DNA of 10,110 nt from Thermodesulfobacteriota bacterium. GTDB taxonomy: Bacteria; Desulfobacterota_D; UBA1144; Nemesobacterales; UBA2774. The DNA lies in contig JBCCIH010000080.1 in assembly GCA_039028315.1 (NCBI GenBank), positions 1 to 10,110 on the forward strand. The letters run 5' to 3'. The position numbers and the translations under genes were made by a program. Below the pieces are notes generated by a model, which saw only the letters and a list, made by a program, of their open reading frames with translations, was not told the DNA's origin and ran no database searches. Positions within the stretch are counted from its first letter, which is position 1. Each line of letters begins with the position of its first letter. This document shows, piece after piece, positions 1 through 5,603 of the stretch.

Positions 1-269
1 GTAATGGGTTTGTTCCAATTCATAAACTTATGAAGACCGCCCAGTTTTTCAATTCTCTTATGTCCGGGTCTTAGATAAAGGTGATAAGCATTTGCAATTA
101 TCATCTGAAATCCCATATCTAAGATCTCTTCTGATGAAATGCCTTTGACTGTTGCGTGCGTTGCCACAGGCATGAACGCAGGGGTTTGAATCTCGCCGTG
201 GGCTGTTGTCATTTTGCCCAGCCTAGCTCGGGTGGTTTCATCATTCTTTTTTATTTCGAAACTGAACAT
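1..269 (-). CDS. tgt: Queuine/preQ1 tRNA-guanine transglycosylase, N-terminal part (truncated by window edge)
   Basis: Translating the minus strand from the ATG at 269-267 gives 89 codons open to base 1, so only the N-terminus is present. The reading matches bacterial Tgt, which swaps the wobble guanine of GUN-anticodon tRNAs for preQ1 in queuosine synthesis. Visible family blocks in order are TRARLG, HGEIQTPAFMPV, HATVKG, NAYHLYLRPG and GGLHKFMNW. The catalytic aspartate in the DSGGFQ block and the C-terminal zinc cysteines lie beyond the left edge and cannot be checked. The usual GNTYHL reads ANAYHL here, and the usual GTQ after PV reads ATH; both are conservative and I see no reason to doubt activity. 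No strong ribosome binding site precedes the start (only GGAAAAT). The gene starts 44 bases after dapB on the same strand, so it is probably the third gene of that operon. Confidence 0.93.
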   Translation of the reverse strand, partial: MFSFEIKKNDETTRARLGKMTTAHGEIQTPAFMPVATHATVKGISSEEILDMGFQMIIANAYHLYLRPGHKRIEKLGGLHKFMNWNKPI

Positions 270-313
270 ATTTTCCGTTAGAAGTAGAAAAGTAGAAAAA
301 GAGCTATATAGAT

Positions 314-1114
314 TTAGATACCCAGCACTTCTTTCATGGTATAGATTCCAGAATCTTTTCCTGGAAGCCACTTTACTGCTCTAAGGACTCCTTTTGAAAA
401 ATTATCGCGGCTCATAGCTCTGTGGGTAAGCTCTATCCTCTCGCCAGATCCGCAGAACATAACCGTATGCTCTCCCACAATATCCCCTGCCCTTATTGTC
501 TGCATACCTATTTCTTTCTCTCCTCTCTCGCCAATTACTCCGTGTCTCTCAAACCTAGCAGAGGCTGAAAAATCTCGACCCAGCCCCTCTGCCGCAGACT
601 CACCTAACCTAAGCGCTGTGCCGCTTGGAGCGTCAATTTTGTGTTTGTGATGAGCTTCAATGATTTCAACATCATAGTCCTCACCTAATATCTCGGCCAA
701 TCTTTTTGTAGCCTCAAACATTACATTTACACCAATGCTCATATTAGGCGATAAAACACAAGGGAAATTTTGCGCAAGCTTTGTTAACTCGGCTTTCTGA
801 TCATCTTCAAATCCTGTCGTACCGATTACCATTGCAATATTATTTGCAGCGGCATAACGCGCATTATCTAAGGTAGAAGATGGAGAAGTGAAGTCGACAA
901 TCACATCAGCTTTACTTGATGCATCTTGTGTAGATGAGCTTATAGTGGCCCCTACCTCACTATCTCCTAGAGCAAGTCCAATGTCCTTGCCTATATCAGG
1001 ATGCTCGTTAATCTCAGTTCCGCCTACTATCTGGATGTCACTATCAGCGTTTAGGAGATGGAAAATGCTTTTTCCCATCCGGCCGCAAACGCCCATTATT
1101 GATACATTTATCAT
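314..1114 (-). CDS. dapB: 4-hydroxy-tetrahydrodipicolinate reductase
   Basis: This cytoplasmic enzyme reduces the DapA product with NAD(P)H in the diaminopimelate route to lysine and peptidoglycan. The 266-residue protein has the family's usual length. The N-terminal Rossmann motif GVCGRMG is at residues 8-14, GTTG at 98-101, SPNMSIGVN at 122-130, and the diagnostic block EAHHKHKIDAPSGTAL at 153-168. That block contains the catalytic His155/His156 and Lys159, equivalent to His159/His160/Lys163 in E. coli. The IRAGDIVGEHTVMF stretch and the C-terminal LPGKDSGIYTM block are also intact. The ATG lies 3 bases after the upstream lipoprotein stop, with GGAATAGA as a modest ribosome binding site inside that gene's end. 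Co-transcription and translational coupling are therefore likely. The C-terminus is complete and nothing appears broken. Confidence 0.98.
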   Translation of the reverse strand: MINVSIMGVCGRMGKSIFHLLNADSDIQIVGGTEINEHPDIGKDIGLALGDSEVGATISSSTQDASSKADVIVDFTSPSSTLDNARYAAANNIAMVIGTTGFEDDQKAELTKLAQNFPCVLSPNMSIGVNVMFEATKRLAEILGEDYDVEIIEAHHKHKIDAPSGTALRLGESAAEGLGRDFSASARFERHGVIGERGEKEIGMQTIRAGDIVGEHTVMFCGSGERIELTHRAMSRDNFSKGVLRAVKWLPGKDSGIYTMKEVLGI

Positions 1115-1117
1115 ATT

Positions 1118-1606
1118 CTATTCCGTGATCTCTATCTCTGGAACGGCTTCCTCAACACAGTTCTCAAAACAATCACCGCCGGTCACTTTCCATTTTTTAT
1201 CAAACAGCCCTAGAGAATACCTGCTTTTTTGGTTTAAGTTCGTAACCTGTCCGGTAGTGGGTGATTTTAGTGTCTGGTCAAGCTCGACAGCTACTGTAGA
1301 ACTAAACTCGTAGATTTGAACTCCTATGACCTCAAAATTATTAATCCTAATATCATTATCTTTATACAATTTTCTCATCTGAATGACATATCCTGCTTCA
1401 TCGATGCTTGGAGCATAAGAGTACTTATACGCTTCCTTAAAATTCTCTTGCTGAAGTGCTCTGAGAAATCTCTCAACTACTACAGTCGGCGAAGGATCAT
1501 ATTTAGGCCTTTCTGGATTGGTATCCACTATTGTTTTATCTGCACAGGAAATGGCTGCAAATGTAACAATGAGAAGAAGTGCCGCGTTAATATATTTAAG
1601 CTTCAT
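1118..1606 (-). CDS. Predicted lipoprotein with NTF2-like fold (unrecognised family)
   Basis: The 162-residue protein begins with a short basic tip (MKLK), a hydrophobic stretch at residues 5-20 and a lipobox-like AISC ending at Cys21, so lipid attachment at Cys21 and an outer- or inner-membrane location are expected. The residue at -3 is Ala rather than the commoner Leu, which slightly lowers confidence. A proline-rich linker (residues 30-40) leads into VVERFLRALQQENFKEAYKY. That pattern, a helix followed by a short helix and an aromatic turn, is typical of NTF2-like or DUF4878-like small lipoproteins. The C-terminus has a CxxxC pair (Cys146, Cys150) that could form a disulfide in the periplasm. 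It is the first gene of the run into dapB and tgt, and GGGAAAG precedes the ATG. No enzymatic motif is visible and I cannot assign a function. Confidence 0.85.
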   Translation of the reverse strand: MKLKYINAALLLIVTFAAISCADKTIVDTNPERPKYDPSPTVVVERFLRALQQENFKEAYKYSYAPSIDEAGYVIQMRKLYKDNDIRINNFEVIGVQIYEFSSTVAVELDQTLKSPTTGQVTNLNQKSRYSLGLFDKKWKVTGGDCFENCVEEAVPEIEITE

Positions 1607-1713
1607 TATAACTTTCCCGATATTGGTTTATAATGAGCAATAGAATAATTGCTGGGCTGTAGAATTCAAGATAATTTTTGTGTATTAACTATGCAGTTAT
1701 AAAGAGATTTGAT
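1607..1713. promoter_or_regulatory. Divergent intergenic region between the lipoprotein-dapB-tgt and DUF4416-yicC operons
   Basis: This gap must drive both operons. On the plus strand a perfect TATAAT at 1629-1634 could serve as a -10, but its matching -35 is poor. On the minus strand TTGAAT (1669-1664), 16 bases and TATTCT (1647-1642) form a plausible but weak sigma70-type pair. A perfect inverted repeat sits between them and is listed separately. These are assignments by eye; start sites are not established. Confidence 0.35.
1636..1653. repeat. Perfect 6+6 inverted repeat, possible operator
   Basis: AGCAAT and ATTGCT are exact reverse complements separated by AGAATA. The repeat lies immediately downstream of the plus-strand TATAAT. 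Its spacer coincides with the candidate minus-strand -10, so a dimeric regulator bound here could affect both divergent operons. A 6-base arm can occur by chance in AT-rich DNA, so the operator reading is speculative. Confidence 0.3.
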
Positions 1714-2250
1714 ATGAGCCAACTAAATGAACCCCCTTATGTAAAACTTTTTATGGGCCTTATCTATAACCAAGCCGAGTCTGAGAACACGGCGCTTAAA
1801 AAGCTTAGCGCTGAGCTTGGAGAAATAGACTATCAGAGTCCAGAGACCCATTTTGATCATAGCACCTATTACAAAGATGAGATGGGAGAGGGTTTGCTTA
1901 GAAAACTTATAACATTTAAAAAGCTTATCCCAAGAGAGCAAATCGTTGGGGTTAAGGCATTTACAAATAAGCTCGAAGAGGTATTTTCATATGAAGACAG
2001 AAGAAGTATTAATATAGACCCTGGCTATATAGCGTATGAGCATGTAATACTTTCTACAGGCAAAGGCTACTCCCATAGACCATACTTAGGCAGTGGAGTT
2101 TATGCAGATTTGACCCTTATTTATATGAATGACGAATATAAAACGTTAAACTGGACATATCCTGATTACGGAACTAAAGAGATGAGAGCGTTATTTAAAC
2201 ATTTAAGACAACAATATGCAGGCCAGCTGGCTGAGGAATCAAATATATGA
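1714..2250 (+). CDS. DUF4416 family protein
   Basis: The 178-residue product matches the DUF4416 pattern. Landmarks are VKLFMGLIY near the N-terminus (10-18), YYKDEMG (52-58), the conserved AFTNKLEE (82-89), a central RRSINIDPGYI (97-107), ILSTGKGYSHRPYL (112-125) and WTYPDYG (147-153). The family's biochemical role is unknown to me. The conserved Asp, Asn, His and Tyr clusters would suit a metal or nucleic-acid site, but that is inference. I chose the ATG at 1714 because family members begin just before the VKLF block and AAAGAG lies 7 bases upstream. A TTG at 1678 would add 12 residues of unconserved sequence. The stop overlaps the yicC start in ATGA, so the two are probably translated together. 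No signal peptide or membrane segment is present, so the protein is likely cytoplasmic. Confidence 0.88.
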   Translation: MSQLNEPPYVKLFMGLIYNQAESENTALKKLSAELGEIDYQSPETHFDHSTYYKDEMGEGLLRKLITFKKLIPREQIVGVKAFTNKLEEVFSYEDRRSINIDPGYIAYEHVILSTGKGYSHRPYLGSGVYADLTLIYMNDEYKTLNWTYPDYGTKEMRALFKHLRQQYAGQLAEESNI

Positions 2251-3116
2251 AAAGTATGACAGGTTACGGCAAAAGCGAAATAGAGACAAAGAGCGGAAAA
2301 CTCACTGTTGAGGCTCGATCTGAGAATCACAGGTTTTTAGACATTAAATTTCAGCTGCCCGAGCTTATTTCGTCAATTGAGAATCAGTTAAACGAAGCAG
2401 TTAAAAATCAGATACTAAGGGGTAAGATAAGGGTTAGCCTAACACTTGAATCAGCAATTAATAACACAATCTCTCTTAATCTTGATCTTGCAAAAAAAGC
2501 TAAAAACAGCATAGATAAACTAAAAAAAGAGGTTGGTATAAAAGAAGAGACTAAACTTGAGCATTTTCTTATGATAAGGGAGATATTCTCTTCCGAATCA
2601 ACCAAGAGCCTTAGTAAAAACGAGACTAATCAAATTAGAACGACTGTGCTAGCTGCAATCAAGAAGCTTGATGACGCCCGGGCCTCAGAAGGGCGAAAGC
2701 TTGAAAAAGACATAAAACAGAGGCTTAAAACTATAGAGAAGCTAACTGGCACCATCCAGTCCAAAAGAAAAGATTTCTTAAAAAACACCTCAGCCAGGCT
2801 TATAGAAAGAATAGAGAAACTGCTTGAAGACACAAAGATCGATGAAGAGAGGCTATATCAGGAAACAGCATTCTTGGCAGAACGAAGCGATATCACAGAA
2901 GAGATAGTTAGGCTTAAGGCCCACATAAGTAAATTCAGAGAAACTTGCAGCAAGAAAGGTTCAATTGGAAAAGAGCTAGATTTCCTTCTTCAGGAAATGA
3001 ACAGAGAGGCCGGCACAATATCAGCTAAATCTAAAGATGCGACTATCTCTCACTGCATTATAGACCTTAGATCCGAGATGGAGAAGATAAGAGAACAGGT
3101 TCAAAATATAGAATAG
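2247..3116 (+). CDS. yicC: YicC/YloC family endoribonuclease
   Basis: The product is 289 residues, close to E. coli YicC (about 287). It opens with the signature KSMTGYGKSE and has the YicC N-terminal domain over roughly residues 1-155. A charged, probably helical middle region follows. The C-terminal DUF1732 domain contains ERSDITEEIVRLKAHISKF and GKELDFLLQEMNREAGTISA. Members have been described as endoribonucleases linked to small-RNA and mRNA turnover, acting in the cytoplasm. The ATG overlaps the DUF4416 stop by 4 bases, and GAGGAA lies 8 bases upstream within that gene. In many bacteria yicC is followed by gmk, remA or rpoZ; here the next gene is sucD, transcribed from its own promoter. 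The C-terminus appears complete. Confidence 0.95.
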   Translation: MKSMTGYGKSEIETKSGKLTVEARSENHRFLDIKFQLPELISSIENQLNEAVKNQILRGKIRVSLTLESAINNTISLNLDLAKKAKNSIDKLKKEVGIKEETKLEHFLMIREIFSSESTKSLSKNETNQIRTTVLAAIKKLDDARASEGRKLEKDIKQRLKTIEKLTGTIQSKRKDFLKNTSARLIERIEKLLEDTKIDEERLYQETAFLAERSDITEEIVRLKAHISKFRETCSKKGSIGKELDFLLQEMNREAGTISAKSKDATISHCIIDLRSEMEKIREQVQNIE

Positions 3117-3140
3117 AAATTAAGTTGGCATTGAGGTTAT

Positions 3141-3169
3141 TTGAAACACTAAGCCCCGTGTGTTATGAT
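3141..3169 (+). promoter_or_regulatory. Extended -10 sigma70-type promoter for sucD
   Basis: TTGAAA (3141-3146) and TATGAT (3164-3169) are each one mismatch from consensus and are separated by exactly 17 bases. A TGT immediately before the -10 gives the extended TGn element. Predicted transcription starts near 3176, leaving a leader of about 50 bases that ends in AAGGAG (3211-3216), 9 bases before the sucD ATG. This is the best promoter I can see in the window. Confidence 0.6.
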
Positions 3170-3181
3170 TCCACGGTTTTT
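3156..3181 (+). terminator. Short hairpin plus T-run after yicC, or operator overlapping the sucD -10
   Basis: CCGTG (3156-3160) pairs with CACGG (3172-3176) around an 11-base loop and is followed by five T residues. This could be a weak intrinsic terminator for the DUF4416-yicC transcript. The loop contains the sucD -10 hexamer, so the same dyad might instead be a regulator site. The five-pair stem is marginal for efficient termination. Confidence 0.3.
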
Positions 3182-3225
3182 ACTTAACCATTAACTTACG
3201 AGAATACACAAAGGAGTCCTAGATT

Positions 3226-4095
3226 ATGAGCATTTTAGTAAACAAAGATAGCAAGGTAATTGTGCAGGGTATCACCGGAAGTGCAGGTCTTTTTCATGCC
3301 ACCCAGTGCCGTGATTACGGAACTCAGGTAGTTGGCGGAGTAACACCAGGAAAAGGCGGAACAGAGGTCGAAGGGTTCCCGGTTTTTGACACAGTTGAAG
3401 ATGCAAGAAGAGTGACCGGAGCAAACACCTCATTAATTTTTGTACCGGCTGCGTTTGCTATGGACTCCATGATAGAAGCAATTGACGCTGGCGTTGAGCT
3501 TGTGATCTGCATCACAGAGGGCGTTCCGACACTTGATATGGTTAAAGTAAAAAAATTCATGGAAGGAAAAGACGTAACCCTAATCGGGCCAAACTGCCCA
3601 GGAGTTATGACCCCAGGCGAGGCAAAAGTTGGTATTATGCCCGGCTATATTCATACACCTGGAAATGTTGGAATTATCTCACGTAGCGGAACCCTAACAT
3701 ATGAGGCAGTATGGCAGCTATCAGAGCTTGGAATAGGACAGTCGACATCAGTAGGAATAGGCGGAGACCCAATTATCGGTTCCACATTTATTGATGTTTT
3801 AAAACTTTTCAATCAGGATGACGACACAGAGGCGATTATCTTAATCGGTGAGATCGGCGGAAGCGCTGAAGAAGAAGCAGCCGCATACATTAAAGAAAAC
3901 GTAGATAAACCTGTTGTCGCATTTATTGCAGGGTCAACAGCGCCGAAAGGAAAAAGAATGGGTCATGCAGGTGCCATTATTTCAGGTAGCTCAGGAAGCG
4001 CCAAAGACAAAGTTGCCGCTCTTGAAGATGCCGGGGTTAAGGTATGCCCTAGCCCAGCTGAGATGGGCGAGACGCTAAAAGCTGCCATTTCATAA
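3226..4095 (+). CDS. sucD: Succinyl-CoA synthetase alpha subunit (ADP-forming)
   Basis: This subunit carries the phosphohistidine of the enzyme that interconverts succinyl-CoA and succinate with formation of ATP or GTP in the TCA cycle. At 289 residues it equals the E. coli subunit in size. The CoA-binding Rossmann domain opens with GITGSAGLFH (15-24) and GGVTPGKGG. The ligase domain follows with IGPNCPGVMTP, ISRSGTLTYE, GIGGDPIIGS and GEIGGSAEEEAA. The active-site block GHAGAI places the phosphorylated histidine at residue 247 (His246 in E. coli). The beta subunit gene sucC, normally directly upstream, is not in the window; upstream is yicC on its own transcript. A strong ribosome binding site (AAGGAG, 9-base spacing) and the extended -10 promoter suggest high, independent expression. 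The stop lies one base from the stop of the convergent epimerase gene. Confidence 0.97.
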   Translation: MSILVNKDSKVIVQGITGSAGLFHATQCRDYGTQVVGGVTPGKGGTEVEGFPVFDTVEDARRVTGANTSLIFVPAAFAMDSMIEAIDAGVELVICITEGVPTLDMVKVKKFMEGKDVTLIGPNCPGVMTPGEAKVGIMPGYIHTPGNVGIISRSGTLTYEAVWQLSELGIGQSTSVGIGGDPIIGSTFIDVLKLFNQDDDTEAIILIGEIGGSAEEEAAAYIKENVDKPVVAFIAGSTAPKGKRMGHAGAIISGSSGSAKDKVAALEDAGVKVCPSPAEMGETLKAAIS

Positions 4096-4096
4096 A

Positions 4097-5047
4097 TCAA
4101 TCATAAATAGAAATATTTTCTTTTAACCACTCGTAGTGTTTCTCAAGCCCGATTTTTACATCTACTTTGGGATTGTATCCAAAATCCGTATTTGCTTTAG
4201 TGATATCTGAAAAAGTGTGCTTGGCATCTCCTCTTTGAGGGTCTGTGTGAACCAGGTTTGCTGATTTGCCCACAATCTCTTCAATCAATCTAATTGCATC
4301 TAGTAGTTCTATTCTGCTTCCGCCGCCAACGTTATAGACCTCTCCAGCTCTGCCGCTTTTAAAGGCTTGGAGGTTTGCCTCGACAGCATCATCAATGTAT
4401 GTAAAATCCCTAGTCTGCTTGCCGGTGCCGTAAATATCAATCCGATCCCCTTTCATTACCGCGCTGATGAATTTATGAAACGCCATATCCGGGCGCTGCC
4501 TTGGTCCATAGACTGTAAAGTATCTAAGAGACACCGTGGGTACTCCATAACCTTTGCTATATAAGCAGGCTAGATGCTCTGCGGCAAGTTTTGAGACTCC
4601 GTATGGAGATACCGGATTTGTGGGGGAAGTCTCTTTGATAGGCAAGTCCGTAGAATCACCATAGACTGATGAAGAGGAGGCATAGACGAATTTATCTAGG
4701 TTCTTATCAGTACATGCTTCTAAAAGCTTTTGAGTACCGAGTATATTATTCTCAACGTATTGATTAAAACTTCCTCCCCAGCTTGCCCTTACTCCTGCTA
4801 TTGCCGCCTGGTGAAAAACACCACTTATATCAGATAAAATCTCATCCCAGTTAACTTCTAAAATATCCGCCTCAACAAACTTAAAACCTGAATTGTTTAG
4901 AAGATTTTCTATATTTCGTTCTTTTATCTTGCGGGGGTAGTAATCAAAAAAGGAATCTAACCCTACGACCTCCATACCCTCTTCTATAAGCCTTTCAGAT
5001 AGGCTAGAACCTATAAAACCACAGGCCCCGGTCACAAGTACTTTCAT
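4097..5047 (-). CDS. NAD-dependent nucleotide-sugar epimerase (UDP-glucose/UDP-glucuronate 4-epimerase-like)
   Basis: The 316-residue protein is an extended short-chain dehydrogenase/reductase. The NAD motif GACGFIG is at residues 7-13, with Asp31 as the likely ribose-binding acid. The SSSSVYG block (124-130) supplies the active-site Ser, and YGVSK (149-153) supplies the catalytic Tyr149 and Lys153. ENNILGTQKLLEA, RYFTVYGPRQRPDMAF and YGTGKQTRDFTYIDD are typical of sugar 4-epimerases. The RPDMA stretch and the FDYYPRKIKERN region look closest to UDP-glucuronate 4-epimerases, but the exact sugar cannot be settled from motifs. The role is probably supply of sugars for surface polysaccharide; no glycosyltransferase genes adjoin it. 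AGGAG lies 4 bases before the ATG. It is a single-gene unit, divergent from the secreted-protein gene and convergent with sucD. Confidence 0.92.
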   Translation of the reverse strand: MKVLVTGACGFIGSSLSERLIEEGMEVVGLDSFFDYYPRKIKERNIENLLNNSGFKFVEADILEVNWDEILSDISGVFHQAAIAGVRASWGGSFNQYVENNILGTQKLLEACTDKNLDKFVYASSSSVYGDSTDLPIKETSPTNPVSPYGVSKLAAEHLACLYSKGYGVPTVSLRYFTVYGPRQRPDMAFHKFISAVMKGDRIDIYGTGKQTRDFTYIDDAVEANLQAFKSGRAGEVYNVGGGSRIELLDAIRLIEEIVGKSANLVHTDPQRGDAKHTFSDITKANTDFGYNPKVDVKIGLEKHYEWLKENISIYD

Positions 5048-5131
5048 AAAGCTCCTCTCTACATTTTGCTATCAATATACCCAATCTGCCTTACAATTTG
5101 ACAAAGAATAAAATAACATTAGTATGAAAAT
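5048..5131. promoter_or_regulatory. Divergent promoter region with overlapping -35 candidates
   Basis: The plus strand has a perfect TTGACA at 5098-5103, with TAGTAT at 5120-5125 (16-base spacer) as a weak -10. On the minus strand TTGTCA (5104-5099) overlaps the same bases and faces TATATT 19 bases on, a long spacer. If both are used, polymerase binding in the two directions would be mutually exclusive. Neither -10 is strong, so the assignment is tentative. Confidence 0.35.
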
Positions 5132-5593
5132 ATGAACTATAAACTAATAATACCAGTATTTATCTTACTGTCAGCACTACTTCCGGGGTTATCTTTAGCA
5201 CTTCCAGCCCCATGTACTCAAGAAGAGCTTTTGCAAAGCTCTGATTTTGCAGTTGAGGGACGGGTTACTAAAATTGAGTGCGAAGCGCCGTATGAGTCTA
5301 AAGAGTGCACAGCTAAAGAAGGCGCTCAAAATTTTGTACCGGAGCTCTTGGCTGCATGCACAGCAACCGTAGAAGTATCAGAAAATATTAAGGGACCATA
5401 TGATAAAGGTGAGAGCGCAGAGATAAAATATCTTCAGCTTGTCCAAAAATGCCATAACGGAGATCACATAATCCCAGGAAGCCCGGTTAAGAATTTTGTT
5501 CCTAATTCTGTTATAAAATATTTCAACTCAGAGCAGTGTAAATACTGGAACTATTCTCAAATTTCTGTTCCGCCCGCTCAAGATTCAGAGTGA
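5132..5593 (+). CDS. Secreted six-cysteine protein of unknown function
   Basis: The 153-residue product starts with a clear signal peptide: MNYK, then a hydrophobic core at residues 5-22 and a likely signal peptidase I site after SLA (residue 23). The mature part holds six cysteines (28, 50, 59, 76, 107, 136), an even number that would suit three disulfides in the periplasm or outside the cell. SSDFAVEGRVTKIEC followed by CTATVEVSENIKGPYDKGE resembles the beta-rich layout of small OB-fold, NTR/TIMP-like domains. This is a pattern impression only, and I do not recognise a named family. The start has no ribosome binding site; ATGAAAATATGA precedes and overlaps it, so initiation may be leaderless or coupled to a 3-codon ORF. 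HyuB follows 10 bases downstream on the same strand, suggesting co-transcription. Confidence 0.8.
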   Translation: MNYKLIIPVFILLSALLPGLSLALPAPCTQEELLQSSDFAVEGRVTKIECEAPYESKECTAKEGAQNFVPELLAACTATVEVSENIKGPYDKGESAEIKYLQLVQKCHNGDHIIPGSPVKNFVPNSVIKYFNSEQCKYWNYSQISVPPAQDSE

Positions 5594-5603
5594 TTTAATA
5601 AAT

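Noticed and set aside
270..313. Pyrimidine-rich minus-strand stretch with two exact TTTTCTAC copies and a partial third before tgt
   Set aside because: Repeats of eight bases in AT-rich DNA are weak evidence; no clear promoter hexamers, hairpin or ribosome binding site accompany them.
888..1313. Plus-strand 141-codon open frame
   Set aside because: It lies antisense across the start of dapB and the end of the lipoprotein gene, has no family resemblance or ribosome binding site, and is explained as a shadow of those well-supported genes.
1316..1633. Plus-strand 105-codon open frame
   Set aside because: It is antisense to the predicted lipoprotein, which has a signal sequence, lipobox and operon context. 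The antisense translation looks like random low-complexity sequence.
1678..1713. TTG start extending the DUF4416 protein by 12 residues
   Set aside because: The added residues are not part of the family block, and the ATG at 1714 has a better placed AAAGAG.
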